A stretch of DNA of 64,000 nucleotides from JASTVH01 sp042862465 (GTDB lineage: Bacteria > Pseudomonadota > Gammaproteobacteria > Pseudomonadales > Oleiphilaceae). The position numbers and the translations under genes are program-made. The stretch lies in assembly GCA_042862465.1 (NCBI GenBank), contig JASTVH010000001.1:186001-250000 (forward strand), in the 5' to 3' direction. Shown here in pieces: positions 43,823 through 51,233 of this stretch; position 1 is the stretch's first letter, and each line of letters starts with the position of its first letter. The notes under the pieces were generated by a model. It worked only from the letters and a program-made list of their open reading frames with translations. It was not told the DNA's origin and did no database searches.

Positions 43823-44947
43823 ATGACCCAGGTTGGTGTCCTTCGTGAAATCAAGAAACACGAATACCGCGTGGGTATGACCCCCGCCGGTGTCCATGAG
43901 TTGGCGGTCCGTGGCCACAGGGTGGCGGTGGAGAAAGGTGCAGGCAACGGCGCCGGGTTTTCCGATCAGGACTATCGGGACGCCGGAGCGGAGATCCTCG
44001 AAGATGCTCAGGCTGTGCTGGACGCCAGCTCCCTGATTATCAAGGTGAAGGAGCCGCAACGCAGCGAGCGCCAGCAGCTGGGGGCGCACCACACACTCTT
44101 CACCTATCTCCACCTGGCGCCCGATCAGGAACAGACGCGCGATCTGATGGCCTCGGGTGCCACCTGTATCGCCTATGAAACCGTAACCGATGAGCACGGT
44201 CACCTGCCGCTTTTGACGCCCATGTCCGAAGTGGCGGGGCGGTTGTCAATCCAGGCCGGGGCGGCGGCTCTGGAACTGGAGCGTGGCGGGCGCGGCGTAT
44301 TGCTGGCGGGCGTACCCGGGACGCCTCCGGGTGAGGTATTGATCATTGGTGGCGGGGTCGTTGGACGCAATGCCGCACGCATGGCATTGGGCTTGGGCGC
44401 TCGGGTCACGGTGCTGGACAAGTCGCTGCGAGTATTGCGTGAGTTGGATGAAAGCTTCAGCGGGCGTGTGGAAACCCGGTTCGCCACCGCTGAGGCATTG
44501 CAACAATGCCTCAGGGACAGTGATCTGGTGGTGGGAGCTGTGCTGATTCCCGGCGCCCAGGCGCCAAAACTGATCACACGCGAACTTTTGCGCCAGATGA
44601 GGCCCGGCGCTGCCCTGGTGGATGTGGCCATCGATCAGGGCGGGTGTGCAGAGACATCGCGCCCCACCACGCACGATAAACCCACCTTCGTTGAGGAGGG
44701 CGTGGTGCATTACTGCGTTGCTAACATGCCGGGCGCGGTGGCGCGCACGTCGACGCTGGCACTGACCAATGCCACCTTGCCTTATATTCTTCGTCTGGCC
44801 GATAACGGGGTCAAAGAGGCTTTGAAGGCGGATCATGGCTTTCTGGAAGGCTTGAACGTCATCAGGGGCGAAATGGTCTGCAAGGAAGTAGCGGAAGCCC
44901 AGAACCTGACGCTGGGGGATCGCATTCAGTTGCTTGAGATGATTTGA
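43823..44947 (+). CDS. ald: alanine dehydrogenase
   Basis: Ald interconverts L-alanine and pyruvate with NAD. The 374-residue product starts MTQVGVLREIKKHEYRVGMTPAGVHEL, the AlaDH/PNT N-terminal domain. It has the NAD-binding EVLIIGGGVVGRNAARMALGLGARV and the C-terminal VANMPGAVARTSTLALTNATLPY. GGAGG lies about 8 bases before the ATG at 43823. The frame continues upstream without family similarity. Divergent from the GGDEF-EAL gene. Confidence 0.95.
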   Translation: MTQVGVLREIKKHEYRVGMTPAGVHELAVRGHRVAVEKGAGNGAGFSDQDYRDAGAEILEDAQAVLDASSLIIKVKEPQRSERQQLGAHHTLFTYLHLAPDQEQTRDLMASGATCIAYETVTDEHGHLPLLTPMSEVAGRLSIQAGAAALELERGGRGVLLAGVPGTPPGEVLIIGGGVVGRNAARMALGLGARVTVLDKSLRVLRELDESFSGRVETRFATAEALQQCLRDSDLVVGAVLIPGAQAPKLITRELLRQMRPGAALVDVAIDQGGCAETSRPTTHDKPTFVEEGVVHYCVANMPGAVARTSTLALTNATLPYILRLADNGVKEALKADHGFLEGLNVIRGEMVCKEVAEAQNLTLGDRIQLLEMI

Positions 44948-45009
44948 CGAAACACCGGAACGGCTGGGGGGAATAACTGAGAAGACGGTCAGCGGTGAGG
45001 AAGAAAAAA

Positions 45010-45085
45010 TGGCGTCCCCTAGGGGAGTCGAACCCCTGTTACCGCCGTGAAAGGGCGGTGTCCTAGGCCTCTAGACGAAGGGGAC
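45010..45085 (-). tRNA. tRNA-Glu (anticodon TTC)
   Basis: Read on the minus strand, GTCCCCT pairs with AGGGGAC in the acceptor arm, and the anticodon stem holds CTTTCAC with anticodon TTC. A GTTCGAC T-loop and an encoded CCA (plus-strand TGG at 45010-45012) are present. 76 bases. Confidence 0.97.
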
Positions 45086-45112
45086 GCTGCTGACCTCGTC
45101 GAGGTGGCGCGT

Positions 45113-45141
45113 ATATTAGGGAAGCCTGTGAACGCTGTCAA
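45113..45141 (-). promoter_or_regulatory. sigma-70 promoter of tRNA-Glu
   Basis: On the minus strand a perfect TTGACA (45141-45136) and TAATAT (45118-45113) are separated by 17 bases. The downstream bases ACGCGCC give a GC-rich discriminator. The -10 lies 27 bases before the tRNA. Confidence 0.88.
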
Positions 45142-45157
45142 ACTTTTTTCGGGCATT

Positions 45158-45748
45158 TCAGCGGGCTTTGTTTACGCATGCCTTGAAAGCCTGGGCCAGC
45201 TCTTCGAATACTGACCGGATCCCTTCATCTTCTTCAATTTGAATGAGTTTGCGGGCCACTTCCCGCCGGGACTCTGGTATTTGAGGCAAGATCTGTTCGG
45301 CCGTCCCCCCGGCCCAGGCGGCCAGGACCACCTCGTAACGCAGTTTGTTCTCGCCGGCGCAGAAGTAGAAACGGTCTTCGCGGCTGCCGGGCTGAGGTTT
45401 GCCGTGCGCTTTATACGCCGATTTGGCACAGCGGGCAAAGCGCGAATTGATGTTGGAGTAGGTTTCCACCACGCCTTCTTCTTCCAGGGCTTCATAGAGT
45501 TTCTGCACCCGCTGGCGACCTTGATCGGTGATGCCGGGAAGGGCCTCTTTCAGTTGTTCGGCGCTGAAGCCTTTCTCATAGAGCTGAGTGACCGTGAGGT
45601 ATTCGCTGGCCACCATGCTGCACGCCTCAAAGCTGAGTCGCTGTTTGTTTTCTGCAGACGAGGCGGTGGCATCCTCTGCCTGGGCCGTCAGGCTCAAAAG
45701 CAACATCAGGCTGCTGGTGAATACACGAAGAAAAGGCACGAATTTCAA
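45158..45748 (-). CDS. secreted hypothetical protein with four cysteines
   Basis: I do not recognise this family. The 196-residue product has a Sec signal peptide (MKFVPFLRVFTSSLMLLLSLTAQA, cleavage after AQA) and a mostly helical, acidic mature part with four cysteines (about 43, 107, 129 and 191), which could form two disulfides in the periplasm. Two stretches resemble each other loosely: FEACSMVASEYLTVTQLYEKG and FYFCAGENKLRYEVVLAAWAGG, each a Cys followed by a helix and Gly. It lies between tRNA-Glu and the YfcH gene on the same strand. Confidence 0.7.
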   Translation of the reverse strand: MKFVPFLRVFTSSLMLLLSLTAQAEDATASSAENKQRLSFEACSMVASEYLTVTQLYEKGFSAEQLKEALPGITDQGRQRVQKLYEALEEEGVVETYSNINSRFARCAKSAYKAHGKPQPGSREDRFYFCAGENKLRYEVVLAAWAGGTAEQILPQIPESRREVARKLIQIEEDEGIRSVFEELAQAFKACVNKAR

Positions 45749-45861
45749 TGCGGAAAGACCTCACCGCCGGTAATGGTTTCACTGGGTTCTGTAAGGGCCT
45801 AGTAGGCCACTGCGCGCTGCGACACCTACGATAGCATAGCGGGTCTGTTACGCGGTGGTCC

Positions 45862-46776
45862 TTAGCCGCGTTTGCCGAGCACGTCACGCAGTGCGGTTTC
45901 CAGGTCGGGATAATCGAACTCGAAACCAGCTTCCAGTAGGCGCTCTGGGTAGGCTTTCTGGCCGGTCAGCAACATGCGGGACATCTCACCCAGCATCAAC
46001 TTGAGGGCCGTCTCCGGGACCGGCAGCATCGCGGGGCGGTGAAGTACGCGCGCAAAGGTTTGCGTGAATTGCGCGTTGGTGACGGGTGACGGGGCGCAGA
46101 GATTGTATGGCCCCTCTGCAGTCTCGCTATCCAGCAGGAACAGGATGGCCCGCACTTCGTCCCGGATATGAATCCACGGCATGTACTGGGTGCCCGTACC
46201 CAGTCGCCCGCCCAGGCCCAGCTGGAAGGGGAGGCGCAGCTTGGCGATGACGCCGGCTTCCGGGCCCAGAACCGGCGCGGTTCTGCATAGACAGACGCGT
46301 ATGCCGCGCGATGCCGCACGCATGGCCGTTTCTTCCCACGCTGCGCAAAGGCGGTGAGAAAACTCGTCGAACGGTTCGGTTTTTTCAGTGACTGTCTGGT
46401 CGCCCTGGTTTCCATAAAAGCCGATCGCTGACGCCGATATTAGACAGTCGGGTGGCGTTTTAGGCGCGCTGAGTTGGTCAACCAGGGTATGGGTCAAATC
46501 GATACGGCTGTGCCAGAGCGCCATTTTGCGTTTTTCGCTCCAACGCTTTTCCGCGATGCCTTCACCGGCCAGATTGATCACCGCATCGATGGGGGTGTCC
46601 AGGTTCTCTATCCGGTCCAGTCGGTCCGTCACGTTGACGTTGCCACAGAGCGCCCTGACCTGGGCTGCCGGTTGACGGCTGAAGACGGTCAACCGATCGC
46701 CACGCTTCAGCAGCTCAGGACAAAGGTGCTGACCAATAAAGCCAGTGCCGCCTGTTATCAGGATATGCTTGGCCAT
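45862..46776 (-). CDS. YfcH-like NAD(P)-binding epimerase family protein
   Basis: The 304-residue product is a TIGR01777 (SDR39U1/YfcH) extended short-chain dehydrogenase. The nucleotide site is ILITGGTGFIGQHLCPELL, and the family-specific INLAGEGIAEKRWSEKRK, SASAIGFYGNQGD, MPWIHIRDEVRAILFLL and a C-terminal DUF1731 segment follow. The catalytic Tyr-x-x-x-Lys of classical members is not obvious. The substrate is unknown. AGGAGAAGG precedes the ATG. The chelatase gene ends 9 bases upstream, so they are likely co-transcribed. Confidence 0.88.
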   Translation of the reverse strand: MAKHILITGGTGFIGQHLCPELLKRGDRLTVFSRQPAAQVRALCGNVNVTDRLDRIENLDTPIDAVINLAGEGIAEKRWSEKRKMALWHSRIDLTHTLVDQLSAPKTPPDCLISASAIGFYGNQGDQTVTEKTEPFDEFSHRLCAAWEETAMRAASRGIRVCLCRTAPVLGPEAGVIAKLRLPFQLGLGGRLGTGTQYMPWIHIRDEVRAILFLLDSETAEGPYNLCAPSPVTNAQFTQTFARVLHRPAMLPVPETALKLMLGEMSRMLLTGQKAYPERLLEAGFEFDYPDLETALRDVLGKRG

Positions 46777-46785
46777 GACCTTCTC

Positions 46786-47157
46786 CTAACGCCGTTCAAG
46801 GATACCCTCAACCACCGATCTTACGGCTTCTCCGAGTGCCGGCGCCTCGCCAATGGGCGCTGTCAGCTCCATATCCACGCCGGGATGGGCGTCCTGCAGG
46901 TCCGCGAGCATGGCGGGGATATCCTTGCGCAGGTGTCGACCTCTGGCGAGGAACAGCGGCACGACCTTGATCGCCTGCGCACCTTCAGCAACCTGCTGGG
47001 CGACCACATCCTGAAGTGAGGGAGAGCACAACTCCATATAGGCGATGCGGGCATGGGGGAGGGCCTGGCAAGTCGGTGCGGCCAGTTGTTCAAAAGTGCG
47101 TTGCCAGTTGGCATCACTGCTGCCATGAGCCAGAAGGATGACGGCTGCTTGTTCCAT
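46786..47157 (-). CDS. CbiX-like small sirohydrochlorin chelatase
   Basis: The 123-residue product matches the single-domain CbiX/SirB type that inserts Co or Fe into sirohydrochlorin. The N-terminal ILLAHGSSDANWQRTFEQLA supplies the metal-binding His, and VVPLFLARGRHLRKDIP matches the conserved second half, with His as further ligand. In a non-B12 context it could serve siroheme synthesis. First gene of a short minus-strand operon with the YfcH-like gene. Confidence 0.85.
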   Translation of the reverse strand: MEQAAVILLAHGSSDANWQRTFEQLAAPTCQALPHARIAYMELCSPSLQDVVAQQVAEGAQAIKVVPLFLARGRHLRKDIPAMLADLQDAHPGVDMELTAPIGEAPALGEAVRSVVEGILERR

Positions 47158-47289
47158 GGGCCTTGCTCGCTATGTTCTCTTTACTCGTGGATAATACGGG
47201 CTCTCAGTCACCGATTGAAGCCGGTGTGCACCCCGGTTGTCCCCGAGACCGCTGACTTTGACGGGGCATTCGGCCGCGAGGTTGGTTAT

Positions 47290-47907
47290 ATGTTCGATTG
47301 GTCCTACATCTTGGATTTCTGGTTTGGCGAATTGGACGATGATGGACTGCCCTCCAGGGAAAAGCGGGATCAGTGGTTTGCGGCCAGCCGTGCCCTGGAT
47401 CGAGAAATCCGGCAACGGTTCCTTTCCCTGGTGCTGGTGGCCAGCGAGGATGGCTTGAGCCACTGGCGCCACGATCCCCGCGGGGCGCTTGCGGAGATCA
47501 TTCTCCTGGATCAGTTCCCGCGCAATATCTATCGGCGTACCCGGATGGCCTTCGAATATGACGGCGCCGCCCGCAAGCGCTGCCGAGAGGGGCTGAAACA
47601 GGGTCTGGATACACTGCTGGAGCCGGTAATGCGGGGTTTTTTCTACATGCCCCTGCAGCATTCTGAACGTTTGCAGGATCAGGAAACAGCCCTGGAGCTC
47701 TACGAACAGCTTGCAGCGTTGGGCCAGAATCCGCGCCTGAAGCAGTTTTTAAACAACTTTTTGCGGTTTGCCCGGTATCATCATGAGATCATTGCGCGCT
47801 TCGGCCGCTTTCCTCATCGCAATGCCATCCTGGGTCGCTCCTCCACGCCCGAAGAGGAAGCCTTTCTCGGCGACGGCGCCAGTCACTTTGGTCAGGGCGA
47901 AAGCTGA
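47290..47907 (+). CDS. DUF924 family protein
   Basis: The 205-residue product has the DUF924 pattern: ILDFWFGE at the start, KRDQWFAASRALDREIRQRF, LAEIILLDQFPRNIYR, GFFYMPLQHSERLQDQ, and a final FGRFPHRNAILGRSSTPEE. The fold is helical and TPR-like and the function is unknown. I chose the ATG at 47290 with GAGG upstream. The frame is open much further 5', antisense to the chelatase gene, and that part is not in the family. Confidence 0.85.
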   Translation: MFDWSYILDFWFGELDDDGLPSREKRDQWFAASRALDREIRQRFLSLVLVASEDGLSHWRHDPRGALAEIILLDQFPRNIYRRTRMAFEYDGAARKRCREGLKQGLDTLLEPVMRGFFYMPLQHSERLQDQETALELYEQLAALGQNPRLKQFLNNFLRFARYHHEIIARFGRFPHRNAILGRSSTPEEEAFLGDGASHFGQGES

Positions 47908-48008
47908 CAGGGGCGTCAGAAAAATGCGATGGGCTTGTGCTTTTGGTAACCGGTTCAAATTTTCGGGCGCTCAAAAATAGAACAATAGAAGGCAAAGCCG
48001 GATGTAAA

Positions 48009-48030
48009 ACTGTGAATCAACATTCACAGT
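48009..48030. promoter_or_regulatory. perfect inverted repeat, likely operator for the TetR gene
   Basis: ACTGTGAAT (48009-48017) and ATTCACAGT (48022-48030) are perfect inverted 9-mers separated by CAAC. This is the size and symmetry expected for a TetR-dimer operator, and a TetR gene lies downstream. It sits in a gap of about 330 bases (47908-48239) in which I see no gene. Confidence 0.6.
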
Positions 48031-48239
48031 AGCGGGTCGGCGGATGGGCCACCGTTCGGGTGGTCTGTTTGTATTGAAAGGCTTGAAGACCCCGCGAGTT
48101 TTTGGCGCTGTCTCGCGTAACAATCAGGACCTTGAGTCCGTACATAATAAAAAGCAAAGAAGAAACCGGGTAACCGCTTGATATGCAGCGGTATACGCGG
48201 AAATCACCCCAATTGGACAGGCAACATCGGACGGTCATT

Positions 48240-48959
48240 ATGCAAATGGTCACAAAAACATGGACCGGTAAACCGGGACAGGAACTTCAGAAATCCATCC
48301 ATTACCAGGGTCGCAAGGCGGCACGGGCCAAGAGTGAACAGCGACGAATCCAGATCCTGGAAGCGGCGCTGCGCATTGCGGCGAAGGATGGTATCCGCGG
48401 CGTGAAGCATCGCTCCGTGGCGAAAGAGGCGGGTGTTCCGCTGGCATCCACCACCTACTATTTCAAGGATATCGAAGAGCTGATCAGCGACGCCTTCATG
48501 CTCTTTGCCGAGAATGCGCAAACCAACCTGGATGCGTTCTATCTGACCCTCAATCAATACCTTGACCGCTTTGATCTCGACGCCCTGCAGGCGGAAGAGA
48601 AAGTGCGTCGCGAGTTTGCCGAAGGGCTGGTGCAGCTGGGTACCCATTACCTGATGGATCAGCTGACCAATCGCAAAGAGGCGATCCTGGCGGAGCAGGT
48701 GTTCCTGCTGGAAGCGATCCGTGATCCTGAGCTCAAGGCGCTGGCCCGCAAATACCGTGAGGCCTGGATCAGTGGTCTGGAGGCGTTCCTGGTGCGGCTG
48801 GGTACACCGACGCCGGAAACCGACTCTTCACTGCTGACAACTGCCGTGCTGGGTCTGGGTTATGACGGTATCCTCTACGAGGAGGATTTCAGCCGCAGCC
48901 GCCTGGAAGGTGTTTTGCGCCGGCTGCTCTATCAGGTCATGCGCCTGCCGGTAGAGTAG
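48240..48959 (+). CDS. TetR family transcriptional regulator
   Basis: The product (239 residues from 48240) has a TetR DNA-binding domain at about 34-80 (RRIQILEAALRIAAKDGIRGVKHRSVAKEAGVPLASTTYYFKDIEELI) and a helical C-terminal ligand and dimer domain. The N-terminus before the HTH (HYQGRKAARAKSEQ) is basic. The start is uncertain: ATG at 48183, 48240 and 48246 are in frame and none has a strong ribosome site. Effector and targets are unknown, and no metabolic gene is adjacent on the same strand. Autoregulation through the upstream inverted repeat is likely. Confidence 0.85.
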   Translation: MQMVTKTWTGKPGQELQKSIHYQGRKAARAKSEQRRIQILEAALRIAAKDGIRGVKHRSVAKEAGVPLASTTYYFKDIEELISDAFMLFAENAQTNLDAFYLTLNQYLDRFDLDALQAEEKVRREFAEGLVQLGTHYLMDQLTNRKEAILAEQVFLLEAIRDPELKALARKYREAWISGLEAFLVRLGTPTPETDSSLLTTAVLGLGYDGILYEEDFSRSRLEGVLRRLLYQVMRLPVE

Positions 48960-48971
48960 GGAAGGCTTGCG

Positions 48972-48999
48972 AGCCCCGGAGTGCGCGTTCCGGGGCTTT
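48972..48999 (+). terminator. intrinsic terminator after the TetR gene
   Basis: AGCCCCGGA (48972-48980) and TCCGGGGCT (48989-48997) form a 9-bp GC-rich stem with an 8-base loop, followed by TT. Confidence 0.8.
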
Positions 49000-49033
49000 G
49001 ATGCCGGCCCTCTAAAAAAATGCTGGGAGGGGC

Positions 49034-49062
49034 TTGCAAGTCCAAAAAGGCCTCCCTATAAT
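49034..49062 (+). promoter_or_regulatory. sigma-70 promoter of tRNA-Gly
   Basis: TTGCAA (49034-49039) and a perfect TATAAT (49057-49062) are separated by 17 bases, with GCGC just after the -10. The tRNA begins 35 bases downstream. Confidence 0.85.
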
Positions 49063-49097
49063 GCGCAGCCGTTGTCGGTCATCAACCGCAACATAGA

Positions 49098-49173
49098 GCG
49101 GGAATAGCTCAGTTGGTAGAGCACAACCTTGCCAAGGTTGGGGTCGCGAGTTCGAATCTCGTTTCCCGCTCCA
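49098..49173 (+). tRNA. tRNA-Gly (anticodon GCC)
   Basis: GCGGGAA (49098-49104) pairs with TTCCCGC (49163-49169), followed by T and an encoded CCA. The D-loop AGCTCAGTTGGTAGAGC, anticodon loop TTGCCAA between CAACC and GGTTG, and the GTTCGAATC T-loop are canonical. 76 bases. Confidence 0.98.
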
Positions 49174-49345
49174 ATTTCCTCCCTAGCTTCATTTCAGTCC
49201 TTTCTCTTTCTTTCAGCATCAGTGCCCCAAGCAGATTTCTCTGCGTCCTGCGTGTGCCTGTCAGGCAGTTTCCAAAGACCGCCAGAGTGCGAAAACTCGA
49301 CTACAATAGTGACAGACGCACTGGTGAACAACTCGAGGCACAACG

Positions 49346-50296
49346 ATGGCAGGTGTATTGGATTCCGTGGATCAGCGTACCAATCTGGTCGGTCAGAACC
49401 GGTTGGAATTGCTGCTTTTCCGGCTCAAGGGCCGCCAACTCTTCGCCATCAATGTGTTCAAGGTGCGCGAAGTCATCAAATTGCCGAGTTTGACCGAAAT
49501 ACCTCAGCGTCACCCCTACGTCTGCGGCGTCACTCATTTGCGCAATCAGACTGTGCCAATCATCAATCTCAGTCAGGCGATCAATATGCCACCGCTGGAG
49601 GTGAGCAAGGAGTCCACTATTGTGGTCACCGAATACAACCGCTCCGTCCAGGCCTTTCTGGTGGGATCGGTGGACCGGATCGTCAATATGAACTGGGAAG
49701 ACATTGAGCCACCGCCCAAAACCACCGGCCGCAGTCATTACCTGACGGCGATTACCCGCCATGAGGGGGAGCTGGTCGAGATCATTGACGTGGAAAAGGT
49801 GCTTTCGGAGATCGTGCCGTTTTCCACGGACGTCCCCGAAGAGGTGCTGGATCGGGAAGTGCTCTCTCAGGCGAGGGAGCGCAAGGTGTTGATCGTCGAC
49901 GATTCGCCGGTAGCGATCTCTCAGGCGCGCGAAACCCTGAAAAAGGTCGGGCTTGAGGTGGTTACCGCCAGCAATGGGCGCGAGGCGCTTGGGATGCTGA
50001 AATCGTGGGCCGACGAGAATCCGGACGGTATTCAGGACCGGCTGTTGATGGTTATTACGGACGCCGAAATGCCGGAGATGGACGGCTATCGGCTGACCAC
50101 CGAAATCCGTAACGATCCCCGTTTGAAAGATCTTTACGTGGTTCTGCATACCTCGCTCAGTGGCAGCTTCAACAAGGCCATGGTGCAGCGGGTCGGCTGT
50201 GATGATTTCCTGTCCAAATTCCGTCCGGACGAGCTGGCTGTGCTGGTCCAGAACTATCTCCGGGAGCAGGGCGCGTCCGACGACAGCCCTTCTTGA
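49346..50296 (+). CDS. cheV: chemotaxis coupling protein CheV
   Basis: CheV couples chemoreceptors to CheA and is tuned by phosphorylation. The 316-residue product has an N-terminal CheW-like domain (about 18-160: RLELLLFRLKGRQLFAINVFKVREVI) and a C-terminal receiver domain (about 178-305). The acidic pair is in VLIVDDSP, the phospho-acceptor Asp in MVITDAEMPEMDG and the Lys in FLSKFRPDEL. GAGG precedes the ATG. It follows tRNA-Gly by about 170 bases and is not linked to the flg operon. Confidence 0.95.
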   Translation: MAGVLDSVDQRTNLVGQNRLELLLFRLKGRQLFAINVFKVREVIKLPSLTEIPQRHPYVCGVTHLRNQTVPIINLSQAINMPPLEVSKESTIVVTEYNRSVQAFLVGSVDRIVNMNWEDIEPPPKTTGRSHYLTAITRHEGELVEIIDVEKVLSEIVPFSTDVPEEVLDREVLSQARERKVLIVDDSPVAISQARETLKKVGLEVVTASNGREALGMLKSWADENPDGIQDRLLMVITDAEMPEMDGYRLTTEIRNDPRLKDLYVVLHTSLSGSFNKAMVQRVGCDDFLSKFRPDELAVLVQNYLREQGASDDSPS

Positions 50297-50411
50297 CCAT
50301 CGCCCCTGCAGCGGCTGCTGCCTTCCCGTATAATCCTCCGTTCACCCAACAGGTCTCACCGTTGCCCGGCACCAGGCGTGGGCAACGGGGGCCGGGCAAG
50401 GAGGGCGTGCC

Positions 50412-51203
50412 ATGCATGTGGTCTCGTTGTTTCGTTACCCTGTCAAGTCGATGCCGGGCCACCCGGTGAATACCCTGCCGCTCGACGAACTGGGGCCGCA
50501 GGGCGACCGCCGTTGGATGTTGGTGGACGAGCAGGGGCGCTTCATGACCCAGCGGCAGTGGCCGCAGCTGAGCCAATTGAAGGTCAGCGTTCGCGAGGGA
50601 GCCCCAGGTGTCAGTGTGCGCCTACCGGATGGCCGTGAGGGGCAGGTCGACGTGACGGGTGAAAAGACGCCGGTCACCGTATGGCGCGATGAGGTGCTTG
50701 CCACTCAGGGGGCAGGGGATGCGGCCGGGCTGCTGAGTGATTGGCTGGGCCAGTCAGTTCGGCTCGTGTATATGGGTGAGGATGACGAGCGTCAAGTGGA
50801 TCCTGCTCGGGTTGAAGAACCCAGGCGGGTGGGTTTTGCCGACGGCTTCCCGTTTCTCGTCGTCAACCTGGCCTCTTTGCGGCAGCTTGAGGCCTGGACC
50901 GGACGTAGGCTGGATGTGCGCCGTTTCCGACCCAATATCGTCGTCGATACCGATGAGCCCTTTGCCGAGGACGCCTGGTGTGAGCTGTCCGTGGGCAACG
51001 TGTTAATGCGTTGCGTCAAACCCTGTTCGCGCTGTGTCATGACAACCGTCGACCCCGACACCGGGCAACCCGATCCCGACAAAGAGCCGTTGCGCACCCT
51101 CGGGCGACACAGGCGGACGCCGGATGGTGTTATTTTCGGTCAGAACGCCATTCACCTGAACGGCCGGGAAATTCGCATCGGTGATGCGGTCAAACTTGCT
51201 TAA
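50412..51203 (+). CDS. YcbX-like MOSC domain protein without ferredoxin domain
   Basis: The 263-residue product has a MOSC N-terminal beta barrel (VVSLFRYPVKSMPGHPV, GDRRWMLVDEQGRFMTQRQWPQL) and a MOSC domain with RFRPNIVVDTDEPFAED and the sulfur/molybdenum-carrier Cys region VKPCSRCVMTTVD. E. coli YcbX, which detoxifies N-hydroxylated bases with the molybdenum cofactor, has an extra C-terminal 2Fe-2S domain of about 100 residues. Here the protein ends at the MOSC domain, so electrons must come from a separate partner. GGAGGG precedes the ATG. A TATAAT lies at 50329-50334 without a good -35. Confidence 0.88.
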   Translation: MHVVSLFRYPVKSMPGHPVNTLPLDELGPQGDRRWMLVDEQGRFMTQRQWPQLSQLKVSVREGAPGVSVRLPDGREGQVDVTGEKTPVTVWRDEVLATQGAGDAAGLLSDWLGQSVRLVYMGEDDERQVDPARVEEPRRVGFADGFPFLVVNLASLRQLEAWTGRRLDVRRFRPNIVVDTDEPFAEDAWCELSVGNVLMRCVKPCSRCVMTTVDPDTGQPDPDKEPLRTLGRHRRTPDGVIFGQNAIHLNGREIRIGDAVKLA

Positions 51204-51233
51204 TTCCTGATTCTCAAGGGGACACTCCAAACC

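Noticed and set aside
46474..47019. 181-codon plus-strand frame over the epimerase and chelatase genes
   Set aside because: It is antisense to two recognised genes and has no signature of its own.
50293..50334. TTGACC and TATAAT upstream of the MOSC gene as a promoter pair
   Set aside because: The spacing of about 30 bases is too long. Only the TATAAT may be real, and no good -35 fits it.
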